Part shown: positions 56,412 through 64,000 of the stretch, one piece after another
Layout of the letters: the number at the start of each line of letters is the position of its first letter
How positions within the stretch are numbered: position 1 is the first letter of the stretch
From: Azospirillaceae bacterium
Lineage (GTDB): Bacteria; Pseudomonadota; Alphaproteobacteria; Azospirillales; Azospirillaceae
DNA: 64,000 bases
Reading direction: 5' to 3'
NCBI GenBank assembly: GCA_028283825.1
Contig: JAPWJW010000001.1
Coordinates: 868,001-932,000, forward strand
Notes under the pieces: generated by a model
The model's database searches: none
Told to the model about the DNA's origin: nothing
Seen by the model: the letters and a program-made list of their open reading frames with translations, nothing else
Position numbers and translations under genes: made by a program

Positions 56412-58103
56412 TTAGGCCGCGCGGGCGTCCACCAGGAACTGTTCCACCAGGCCGCGCATCTTCTCGGCCTCGCGGGCCATGGAGGTGGAGGCGGTCAGCA
56501 CGTCGTGGGCGGAATGGCCCGTCTCATCCGCGGCGGTGGAAACGCCCTGGATGTTGCGGGTGACGTCGTCGGCGCCGGCGGCCGCCTGCTGCACGTTGCG
56601 GGCGATCTCCTGCGTCGCCGCACCCTGTTCCTCCACGGCGGAGGCGATGGTGGTGGCGATGCTGTTGATGTTCTCGATGGTGCCGGAAATGGCGCCGATG
56701 GCGCTGACCGCCTCGCGCGTGGCTTCCTGGACCTGGGCGATCTGGGTGCTGATCTCCTCGGTCGCCTTGGAGGTCTGGTTGGCCAGGCTCTTCACTTCCG
56801 ACGCCACGACGGCGAAGCCCTTGCCGGCCTCGCCAGCGCGCGCCGCCTCGATGGTGGCGTTCAGCGCCAGCAGGTTGGTCTGGCTGGCGATGTTGGTGAT
56901 CAGGCCCACGATCTCGCCGATCTTCTGGGTGGTCTGCTCCAGCCCGGCGACGATGGCGCCGGTGTGGGTGGCCTGGCGCACGGCGTCGCCGGCGACGGTG
57001 GCCGACTGCGCCACCTGGCGGCTGATCTCCTGAATGGAGGAGCTGAGCTCTTCCGCGGCGGCGGCGACCGTCTGCACGTTGGCCGAGGCCTCGGTGGCGG
57101 CGGCGGCGACGGCGGCGGACTGGCGGGTGGTCTGCTCGGCAGAGGACGACAGCGAGCTGGCGGTGGCCTGCATCTCCGTCGCGGCCGAGGCCACGGCGCC
57201 GATGACGTTGGCGGCCTGGGTGTCGAAGGCGCCGGTCAGGTTGTCCAGGGCCGTGGCGCGGGCGACGCGGGCCTTCTGTTCCTTTTCCTGCTCGGTGCGC
57301 AGGCGTTCGGTCTCGCGGGCGTTGTCACGGAAGACCAGGGCGGTCTTGGCGATGTCGCCAACCTCGTCACTGCGCTCCACGCCAAAGACCTCGATGTCCA
57401 GGCGGCCGTGGGCCAGGTCCTGCAGGTTGTGCACGATGCGGTTGATGGGGGTTACCAGGCCGCGGCGGGCGATCAGCATGCCGACGACGATGCCGACGAC
57501 GATGCCGACGATGGCGACGATGGCGATCATCCAGGTCAGGTCGCGCGCCACGGACTGTGCTTCCTGGGCGACGGTGGTGCCATCATTGTCCAGCGCGTCC
57601 TGCAACACCTTGATCTTGGCGGACAGGGTGTTGGACACGGTGCGGGATTGCGCCACCTCATCCAGGATTTCCTGGCGGGCGGCCTCATTCTTCAGATCCG
57701 CATGCTTGCGGCTGGTCGCCATGGTGGAGGCGAATTCCTTCTTGTACAGCTCGAAAGACGCCTTCACCTCGGCCAGCATGGGCTGGTACTTGGGCTCCGC
57801 CTGCTTTTCCAGCATATCCGCGAACTTGCCGAATTCAACCACGCGGCCTTCCGTGTTCTTCGCCACCTCGTCCGTGTCCGCCGGGTTGGCGGCCATGCGG
57901 TATTCGCCGCGGTTCATGTAAATGACGTTGGCGTTCAGCTGCGCCGCCTGATGCAGGTTGCTGCCCATCACATCCAGGCGGTGCGTCGCGACCGACAGTT
58001 TCGACATGCCGATGTAACCGGCGATGCCGATGGCGACGGCGACGAGCGCCATGACGAGAATGACAAGGTTGATCTTGGTTATGATCTTGGCGTTGGCCAG
58101 CAT
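56412..58103 (-). CDS. Methyl-accepting chemotaxis protein (4HB sensor, HAMP)
   Basis: 563 residues. TM1 is [20 protein letters not shown]. The periplasmic four-helix-bundle region is about 35-190 and includes [22 protein letters not shown]2 is [20 protein letters not shown], followed by HAMP ([20 protein letters not shown]). The signalling domain hairpin tip is [40 protein letters not shown]. It ends [20 protein letters not shown]; no NWETF-like CheR tether. Complete, unlike the receptor at the left window edge. Confidence 0.96.
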   Translation of the reverse strand: MLANAKIITKINLVILVMALVAVAIGIAGYIGMSKLSVATHRLDVMGSNLHQAAQLNANVIYMNRGEYRMAANPADTDEVAKNTEGRVVEFGKFADMLEKQAEPKYQPMLAEVKASFELYKKEFASTMATSRKHADLKNEAARQEILDEVAQSRTVSNTLSAKIKVLQDALDNDGTTVAQEAQSVARDLTWMIAIVAIVGIVVGIVVGMLIARRGLVTPINRIVHNLQDLAHGRLDIEVFGVERSDEVGDIAKTALVFRDNARETERLRTEQEKEQKARVARATALDNLTGAFDTQAANVIGAVASAATEMQATASSLSSSAEQTTRQSAAVAAAATEASANVQTVAAAAEELSSSIQEISRQVAQSATVAGDAVRQATHTGAIVAGLEQTTQKIGEIVGLITNIASQTNLLALNATIEAARAGEAGKGFAVVASEVKSLANQTSKATEEISTQIAQVQEATREAVSAIGAISGTIENINSIATTIASAVEEQGAATQEIARNVQQAAAGADDVTRNIQGVSTAADETGHSAHDVLTASTSMAREAEKMRGLVEQFLVDARAA

Positions 58104-58572
58104 GATGGCGGTCCTTTGGCGACGGGCTATCCCGACCTGATAACAGCGATTGGTTAAGGGCGCGTAAAAACCACGGCAGAATTTCGCCCGTCAACGCGCG
58201 CAGCCCGGCGATTATTGCTGGGCAGGTATAATCTCGACCTTTAGTTAATTTGCGCCAGCTTGGTTACTGGTGCAAAAAATGGAACTTTATGACCGGGCGA
58301 CGAAATAACAGATCTTGCTGTTAACATTACTGCGATCGGAAGCTTTCCCATGGCGGGGATGGGAAAGTGCATCGCTTTCAATTTAAGAAACGACCGGAAA
58401 TACACCGAATAGAATGTGGGTGGATTATGGTTAGGTAGGCCGTGTCGCCGAACGGGGATGCGGGCCGCGCCCTTTTCCGCCCGGTCCGCCACTGGCATGG
58501 ACAGGGGTGCCGTCATTGCCTAAAGTCGCCGCTCCATTTCCGGATTTCAGTATAAGGCGACGGGTCCCCGCG
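58104..58572. other. Divergent gap between the chemoreceptor and proS
   Basis: 469 bases, AT-richer than the genes. TATAAT occurs at 58227-58232 (plus strand) with no good -35. TTGCGCCA (58250-58257) and TGGTGCAA (58268-58275) form an 8-bp inverted repeat with a 10-base spacer that could be an operator. No supported protein gene. Confidence 0.5.
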
Positions 58573-59889
58573 ATGCGCTCCTCCCAGTTCTTCCTGCCCA
58601 CCCTGAAGGAAACCCCGGCGGAGGCGCAGATCGCCTCGCACCGGCTGATGCTGCGCGCCGGCATGATCCGGCAGACCAGCGCCGGCATCTATGCCTGGTT
58701 GCCGCTGGGCTGGAAGGTCCTGCGCAAGATCTCGCAGATCGTGCGGGAGGAGCAGGACGCCGCCGGCGCCCAGGAACTGCTGATGCCGACCATCCAGTCG
58801 GCGGATCTGTGGCGCCAGTCGGGCCGCTATGACGATTACGGCAAGGAGATGCTGCGCATCACCGACCGCCACGACCGTGAATTGCTGTACGGTCCCACGA
58901 ACGAGGAGATGATCACCGACATCTTCAAGACGTTCGTGCGCAGCTACAAGGATCTGCCGAAGAACCTGTACCACATCCAGTGGAAGTTCCGGGACGAGAT
59001 CCGCCCCCGCTTCGGCATCATGCGCGGCCGTGAATTCCTGATGAAGGACAACTACTCCTTCGACCTGGATGCGGAGGGCGCCAAGCTGTCCTACCGTAAG
59101 ATGTTCCTGGCCTATCTGCGCACCTTCGCCCGCATGGGCCTGAAGGCGATCCCGATGCGCGCCGACACCGGCCCCATCGGCGGCGACCTGTCCCACGAGT
59201 TCATCATCCTGGCGGAAACCGGCGAAAGCGGCGTGTTCTGCCACAAGGATTGGCTGGAACTGGACGTGCTGCAGAACGCGCCCGAGGCGGGCAGCGACCT
59301 GAAGGACTTCTTCGCCAAGTACACCAGCGTCTACGCCGCGACGGATGAGAAGCACGACGCCGCCACCTGCGAGGTGCCGGAAGACCAGCTGGTGTCCGCG
59401 CGCGGCATCGAGGTCGGGCACATCTTCTATTTCGGCACCAAGTACTCCAAGCCCATGGGGGCGGTGGTGACCGGCCCGGACGGCGAGTCGGTGGCGGTGG
59501 AGATGGGCAGCTATGGCATCGGCGTGTCGCGCCTGATGGGCGCCATCATCGAATCCAGCCATGACGACAACGGCATCATCTGGCCGGACGCGGTGGCGCC
59601 CTTCCAGGTCGGCCTGATCAACCTGAAGGCCGATGACGCCGCCTGCACCACGCTGTGCGACGACCTGTACGCCAAGCTGAACGCCGCCGGCGTGGAGACG
59701 CTGTACGACGACCGCAATGAGCGGCCGGGCGCCAAGTTCGCCGACATGGACCTGATCGGCCTGCCGTGGCAACTGACCGTCGGCCCGCGCGGCCTGAAGA
59801 CCGGCGTGGTCGAACTGAAGCGCCGCGCCACCGGTGAGAAGCGCGAGTTGTCGGTCGAGGCAGCACTGGCCGAACTGATCAAGGCCTGA
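58573..59889 (+). CDS. proS: Prolyl-tRNA synthetase (short alphaproteobacterial type)
   Basis: 438 residues from ATG 58573, consistent with the known family start [20 protein letters not shown]. Class II motifs: motif 1 [20 protein letters not shown], motif 2 [20 protein letters not shown], motif 3 [16 protein letters not shown]. The anticodon-binding domain follows. The Ala-Pro editing insertion of the E. coli enzyme (572 aa) is absent, as in alphaproteobacteria. Confidence 0.98.
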   Translation: MRSSQFFLPTLKETPAEAQIASHRLMLRAGMIRQTSAGIYAWLPLGWKVLRKISQIVREEQDAAGAQELLMPTIQSADLWRQSGRYDDYGKEMLRITDRHDRELLYGPTNEEMITDIFKTFVRSYKDLPKNLYHIQWKFRDEIRPRFGIMRGREFLMKDNYSFDLDAEGAKLSYRKMFLAYLRTFARMGLKAIPMRADTGPIGGDLSHEFIILAETGESGVFCHKDWLELDVLQNAPEAGSDLKDFFAKYTSVYAATDEKHDAATCEVPEDQLVSARGIEVGHIFYFGTKYSKPMGAVVTGPDGESVAVEMGSYGIGVSRLMGAIIESSHDDNGIIWPDAVAPFQVGLINLKADDAACTTLCDDLYAKLNAAGVETLYDDRNERPGAKFADMDLIGLPWQLTVGPRGLKTGVVELKRRATGEKRELSVEAALAELIKA

Positions 59890-59902
59890 CGCCCGAAAAA
59901 AG

Positions 59903-59935
59903 GGCGCGTCCATCCGCGGATGGACGCGCCTTTAT
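59903..59935 (+). terminator. Terminator after proS
   Basis: GGCGCGTCCATCC (59903-59915) pairs perfectly with GGATGGACGCGCC (59918-59930), 13 bp, closed by a two-base GC turn. It is followed by TTTATT. Confidence 0.85.
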
Positions 59936-59994
59936 TCCGCCCAGAATTGCGCGCATTGCCCTAACTTCCATCCCCTGGCCGCCGGTCCCCCCGC

Positions 59995-61275
59995 ATGATC
60001 TTTTCCGCCTTCGAACGCATGGTCGCGATGCGCTATCTCCGGGCGCGCCGGCAGGAGGGGTTCATCTCCGTCATCGCCGGCTTCTCCCTGCTGGGCATCG
60101 GCCTGGGGGTCGCGACCCTCATCATCGTCATGTCGGTGATGAACGGCTTCCGGACGGAGTTGCTGGGGCGGGTGCTGGGGCTGTACAGCCATCTTGAGGT
60201 GCAGTCCCTGCTGGGCCCGTTGCCGGAGAACGACGCGGTGGGCCAGCGCTTGCTGCAGCTGCCGGGGGTCACCGCCATCATGCCGACGGTGGAGGGCCAG
60301 GCCCTGATCACCCAGGACGGCACGGCCACCGGCGCCTATGTCCACGGCATCACGCCGGCGGACTTCAAGCGCCGGCCCATCGTCTCCACCCACATCATCG
60401 AAGGGGCGGCGGAGGCCTTCGGTGCGGCCACCGGCGCCACGGGGGACGAGGCCAACCTGGGCGACGGCATCGCCATCGGCAGCCGCATGGCCCGGCGCCT
60501 GAACCTGCATGTGGGCGACCAGTTGCGCCTGGTCAGCCCGCGCTTCAACCAGACGGCCTTCGGCTCCATCCCCCGCGCCCGCACCTACCCCATCGCCGCC
60601 ATCTTCGATGTCGGCATGTACGACGTGGACAACAGCCTGGTGTTCATGCCGCTGGCGGCGGCGCAGACTTTCTTCGGCGTGGCCAACGGCTACACCTCGC
60701 TGGAGGTGTTCGTGCAGGACCCCACGCACATCGACCCGTACCTGAAGGCGGCGACCCAGGCGGCGGGGCAGGAATACCGCATCTTCGATTGGCGCCAGCG
60801 TAGTGCTGCCTTTGTCAGCGCCATCGACGTGGAACGCAACGTCATGTTCCTGATCCTGTCGCTGATCATCCTGGTGGCGGCGTTCAACGTCATCAGCAGC
60901 ATGATCATGCTGGTGAAGGACAAGGGGCGCGACATCGCCATCCTGCGCACCATGGGCGCCAGCCGGGGCATGGTGCTGCGGGTGTTCTTCCTGACGGGTG
61001 CCAGCATCGGCACCGTCGGCACCCTGTTCGGCGTCATCCTGGGCGTGCTGTTCACCCGCAACATCGAGGCTATCCGCCAGTTCATCCAGGCCATCATCGG
61101 CCGCGACCTGTTCAACGCCGAGATTTACTTCTTCACCCAGATCCCGGCCAAGCTGGATTGGGTGGAGGTGGCGCAGGTCGGTTTCATGGCGCTGGCCCTG
61201 TCCTTCGCCGCCACCATCTACCCCTCCTGGCGGGCCGCCCGCCTCGACCCGGTTGAGGCCCTGCGTTATGAGTGA
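59995..61275 (+). CDS. lolC: Lipoprotein-releasing ABC transporter permease LolC/E
   Basis: 426 residues. It begins [20 protein letters not shown], the standard LolC/E start. TM1 is at [20 protein letters not shown]; a periplasmic MacB-like domain follows (about 50-270). Three C-terminal TM helices come last: [40 protein letters not shown] and [18 protein letters not shown]. It ends [14 protein letters not shown]. In alphaproteobacteria a single permease (often called LolF or LolC/E) pairs with LolD. It extracts lipoproteins from the inner membrane for LolA. Confidence 0.96.
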   Translation: MIFSAFERMVAMRYLRARRQEGFISVIAGFSLLGIGLGVATLIIVMSVMNGFRTELLGRVLGLYSHLEVQSLLGPLPENDAVGQRLLQLPGVTAIMPTVEGQALITQDGTATGAYVHGITPADFKRRPIVSTHIIEGAAEAFGAATGATGDEANLGDGIAIGSRMARRLNLHVGDQLRLVSPRFNQTAFGSIPRARTYPIAAIFDVGMYDVDNSLVFMPLAAAQTFFGVANGYTSLEVFVQDPTHIDPYLKAATQAAGQEYRIFDWRQRSAAFVSAIDVERNVMFLILSLIILVAAFNVISSMIMLVKDKGRDIAILRTMGASRGMVLRVFFLTGASIGTVGTLFGVILGVLFTRNIEAIRQFIQAIIGRDLFNAEIYFFTQIPAKLDWVEVAQVGFMALALSFAATIYPSWRAARLDPVEALRYE

Positions 61276-62011
61276 GACGTCCGTGCTGAGCCCTGCCGTC
61301 CCCGCATCGTCTGTAGGTGAGACCGTCCTGGAACTGTCCGGCGTCGTCCGCCGCTTTCAGCAGGCGGGGGCGGTGCTTGAGGTGCTGAAGGGCGCGGCCT
61401 GCGCCGTCCGCCGGGGGGAGATCGTGGCCCTGGTCGGGCCCAGCGGTGCCGGCAAATCCACCCTGCTGCACATCGCCGGCTTGCTGGAACGCGCCGACGG
61501 CGGCGTCATCCGCATCGACGGCCGCGACGCCGCCAAGCTGGACGATGCCGGCCGCACCGCCCTGCGGCGCGAGACCATCGGTTTCGTCTATCAGTTCCAC
61601 CACCTGCTGCCGGAATTCAGCGCGGAGGAGAACATCGTCCTGCCGCAGATGATCGCCGGCGCATCCAAGGCCGCCGCCCGTGCCCGTGCCCAGGAACTGC
61701 TGGGCCTCGTGGGCCTGTCCGCCCGCGGCAGCCACCGTCCGGCCCGCCTGTCGGGCGGGGAGCAGCAGCGCGTGGCCATCGCCCGCGCGCTGGCCAACAA
61801 GCCCCGCCTGCTGATCGCGGACGAACCCACGGGCAATCTGGACCACCACACCTCCGACGATGTCTTCGCCCTGCTGACCGGCCTGGTGCGGGGCAGCGGT
61901 GCCGGCCGTGAGGGCTTCGGCGCCCTGGTCGCCACCCATAATCTGGACCTGGCGGCGCGCATGGACCGGGTGATCGAGTTGCGCGACGGATTGCTGGTGG
62001 ACCGGCCTTGA
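61268..62011 (+). CDS. lolD: Lipoprotein-releasing ABC transporter ATPase LolD
   Basis: 247 residues from ATG 61268, overlapping lolC by 8 bases. Walker [10 protein letters not shown] (57-65), Q-loop [16 protein letters not shown] (the LolD-type sequence after the Q), signature [15 protein letters not shown], Walker [13 protein letters not shown] and switch His in VATHNLD. It powers LolC. Confidence 0.97.
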   Translation: MSETSVLSPAVPASSVGETVLELSGVVRRFQQAGAVLEVLKGAACAVRRGEIVALVGPSGAGKSTLLHIAGLLERADGGVIRIDGRDAAKLDDAGRTALRRETIGFVYQFHHLLPEFSAEENIVLPQMIAGASKAAARARAQELLGLVGLSARGSHRPARLSGGEQQRVAIARALANKPRLLIADEPTGNLDHHTSDDVFALLTGLVRGSGAGREGFGALVATHNLDLAARMDRVIELRDGLLVDRP

Positions 62012-62916
62012 GCCAAGTCCGGATCGACCTGCCGCCCGGCTTCGATCCGGATGCCGCCTGGCGCTACCACGGCCGTGACTGGTACCGCGACCGCGCCGCC
62101 CCGGCGGAGCGGGTGGCGGGACATGCCTTGACCAAAGCCCTGGCATTCGACGGCCATCCCTACCTGCTGACCCTGACCGCGTCCGGCCCCACCATGGTGA
62201 TGGGCATCGACAGCGATGATCCCCTGATCGTGGCCCGGGCCGAACGGGTGGCCTTGCGCATGCTGGGCCTGACGCCGGCCCTGGCCGACGCCGCGACGGG
62301 GTTGGAGGCGCGCGCCGACCATGATGCGGAGACGGCGCGCCTGATCGGCAACCGTCGCGGCTATCGCCCGCCGCTGTCATCCACGGTGTTCGAGGCGCTG
62401 GCCTGGGCCATCATCGGCCAGCAGATCAACCTGACCTTCGCGTCCGACCTGCGCCGCCAGCTGATCCTGCTGGCCGGGCGCCCGCATCCCTCCGGCATGG
62501 TGGCGCATCCGGACGCGGCGGCGGTGGCGGTGATGGATCCGGAGGCGCTGACCGCCCGGCGGTTTTCCCGCTCCAAAGCGCGCTACCTGATCGACGCCGC
62601 CAAGGCTGCGGCGGAGGGGCGGCTGGACCTGGACGCCCTGGAGCGGCTGGACACCGACCCGGCCGGCGAGGCGGATGCGGAGGCGGCCCTGCTGGCGCTG
62701 CGCGGCATCGGCCCCTGGACCGCCAATTATGTGCTGATGCGGGGATGCGGCCTGCCGGACCGGGTGCCGGTGGGTGATGCCGGCCTGGCGGCGGCGTTGC
62801 AGCGTTTCCACGGCATGGACCGGCGCCCGAGTCCCGATGAGCAGGCGGCGCTGATGCGGCCCCATGCCCCGTGGCGCAGCCTGGCCACCGCCCATTTGTG
62901 GGCCAGCCTGGGCTGA
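62008..62916 (+). CDS. AlkA-type DNA-3-methyladenine glycosylase II
   Basis: 302 residues from TTG 62008, overlapping the lolD stop as TTGA. The core is the HhH-GPD fold: [20 protein letters not shown], helix-hairpin-helix [19 protein letters not shown], then [13 protein letters not shown] with candidate catalytic Asp257 (equivalent to Asp238 of E. coli AlkA). The N-terminal AlkA_N-like region is [20 protein letters not shown]. Repairs alkylated bases. dnaE, which often follows lolD in alphaproteobacteria, is absent here. Confidence 0.9.
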   Translation: MSQVRIDLPPGFDPDAAWRYHGRDWYRDRAAPAERVAGHALTKALAFDGHPYLLTLTASGPTMVMGIDSDDPLIVARAERVALRMLGLTPALADAATGLEARADHDAETARLIGNRRGYRPPLSSTVFEALAWAIIGQQINLTFASDLRRQLILLAGRPHPSGMVAHPDAAAVAVMDPEALTARRFSRSKARYLIDAAKAAAEGRLDLDALERLDTDPAGEADAEAALLALRGIGPWTANYVLMRGCGLPDRVPVGDAGLAAALQRFHGMDRRPSPDEQAALMRPHAPWRSLATAHLWASLG

Positions 62917-63048
62917 GCGGAACGGGTCGATCTGACCATCCGGTCAATTTCGCCGCACTTTGGAATTGTAACCGGCGCGCGCTTGCAGGGTTTCGGGCGG
63001 CCTTGCACTATAAGGTCCAACGGTTCAACCCAAAGGGGCCTTGGCGCC

Positions 63049-64000
63049 ATGCGTTCCACTCTTTTCGCGGCGGGTTTCCTGGGGTTGGCATCCCTCCTTC
63101 CGGTCGGTGCCGCCTTGGCTGGTGTTGCCGATTGCCGCCCCAACCCGGTGGGCGAACTGCCGGTTCACCTTGAGCATGGCCTACCCATCGCCGAGGGCGT
63201 GCTGGACGGCAAGCCGGTGCGGGCGTTGGTCGATACCGGTTCGGCCCGGCACATGGTGTCGCTGGCGGCGGCGGAACGGCTGGGGCTGGATTTCCAGAAA
63301 CGGTTGGCCCCCGGCGTCAATCTGGGGCAGGGGGATTGGGTCAAGGCCGGCAGCATGCAGGCCGACCTGAAAGTGGGGCCGTGGGAAGGCCACCGCTTGC
63401 GGTTGCAGGTGGTGGACGCCGGTGATTTTGGCGCCGGGGTGGACATGGTGCTGGGTCAGGACATGTTCGTGCAGACGGACGTGGAATTGGACCTGGCCAA
63501 CGGCGTCATCCGTTTCTTCAAGCCCGAAGGTTGTGAGGGCGTGCCGCTCGCCTATTGGTCCAAGACCTATGCCGAGGCAACCTCACGGTCCCGGGCCTTT
63601 GGCGGTTTTTCCTTGAGCCGGGTGCTGGTGACGCTGAACGGCCTGGATTTCTGGGCGCGGCTGGACACGGGCGTGACCGCCAGCGCGGTGCAGACACGCC
63701 TGGCCCACCGTGTCGATGTGCGGGAGGATGCGCCCGGGTCGGCGCCCGGACCCCTGCGGCATGACATCGGCCGCACGCCGGTACCCACCTGGATCGGTAC
63801 CTTCGATACGTTGGCCGTGGGGGATGAGACCATCCGCAACGCCCGCCTGTCCGTGGGCGATTACTACAATCTGGGTGTCAGCCGCGATGGCAGCCTGAAC
63901 ATGGTGCTGGGCATGGATTTCATCCTGTCGCACCGCATCTACATCGCCAACAGCCAGGATAAGATCTATTTCACCAATGTTTCCAAGCCGGTATTCACGC
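63049..64000 (+). CDS. Secreted tandem retropepsin-like aspartyl protease, 3' end cut by window
   Basis: 317 codons open to the edge. Signal peptide MRSTLFAAGFLGLASLLPVG, AALA. The first retropepsin-like unit has ALVDTGSARHMVSLAAAERL (Asp62) and VLGQDMF. The second has WARLDTGVTASAVQTRLAHR (Asp206), VLGMDFIL. Two DTG motifs in one chain suggest an intramolecular dimer like pepsin; single-domain relatives dimerise. A periplasmic protease is inferred. The second motif LDTGV is less canonical than DTGS/T. Confidence 0.8.
   Translation, partial: MRSTLFAAGFLGLASLLPVGAALAGVADCRPNPVGELPVHLEHGLPIAEGVLDGKPVRALVDTGSARHMVSLAAAERLGLDFQKRLAPGVNLGQGDWVKAGSMQADLKVGPWEGHRLRLQVVDAGDFGAGVDMVLGQDMFVQTDVELDLANGVIRFFKPEGCEGVPLAYWSKTYAEATSRSRAFGGFSLSRVLVTLNGLDFWARLDTGVTASAVQTRLAHRVDVREDAPGSAPGPLRHDIGRTPVPTWIGTFDTLAVGDETIRNARLSVGDYYNLGVSRDGSLNMVLGMDFILSHRIYIANSQDKIYFTNVSKPVFT

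Noticed and set aside
43118-58572. Integrative element or defence island
   Set aside because: No recombinase, restriction, toxin-antitoxin, CRISPR or nuclease-helicase genes; functions are metabolic, envelope and chemotaxis.
45442-62916. Coordinated alkylation-repair (Ada-like) operon
   Set aside because: Tag and AlkA are 16 kb apart in unrelated transcription units; no ada or alkB is present.

Overview
The window is GC-rich chromosomal DNA from an alphaproteobacterium, most likely a Rhodospirillales/Azospirillaceae member (Azospirillum/Nitrospirillum-like). The evidence is the glnB-glnA pair, the tig-clpP-clpX-lon-hupB chain, a 14-gene nuo operon followed by birA-coaX-rnj, and the DUF1467/proS/lolC/lolD block, together with short (class-alpha) ProRS and abundant chemoreceptors. 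The genus is inferred from gene order and protein style; no search was run.

Layout. 0-3.4 kb: 5' part of a chemoreceptor, then glnA and glnB, all on the minus strand (nitrogen assimilation and PII signalling). 3.4-11.6 kb: tRNA-His, a YjbR-type protein overlapping the NAD(P)HX repair enzyme Nnr, an AT-richer gene-poor spacer, a hybrid GAF histidine kinase, a single-chain AceE/transketolase-like enzyme and a GNAT acetyltransferase. 11.9-18.9 kb: tRNA-Leu and the proteostasis set tig, clpP, clpX, lon and hupB. 19.2-23.1 kb: tRNA-Val and tRNA-Asp with four genes lodged between them (two membrane proteins, a CPA1 antiporter, a small soluble protein). 23.5-43.1 kb: complete nuoA-N in one direction with tight or overlapping junctions, then birA (carrying an apparent single-base frameshift), coaX, rnj, two minus-strand genes including an MptE-like (DUF115) protein, and DUF1467.

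43.1-58.1 kb is an accessory stretch inserted in an otherwise familiar order. It holds two single-TM coiled-coil proteins, a WxxGxW-repeat secreted protein, DNA-3-methyladenine glycosylase I, a LysR regulator, a three-gene GT2/VTT/DUF2142 membrane operon, a long non-coding gap with a strong small-RNA candidate (50711-50813), an AzgA-type purine permease, a DUF885 hydrolase, a secreted beta-helix protein and a complete chemoreceptor. 58.5-64 kb: proS, lolC and lolD, an AlkA-type glycosylase coupled to lolD, and the start of a secreted tandem retropepsin-like protein cut by the window edge.

No transposase, integrase, CRISPR array or rRNA gene is visible. The most interesting items are the birA frameshift, the structured RNA candidate at 50.7 kb, the missing mce between rnj and DUF1467, the related coiled-coil pair at 43.2-44.2 kb, and the low-complexity tail on NuoM. 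Nothing here amounts to a convincing new defence or mobile system.
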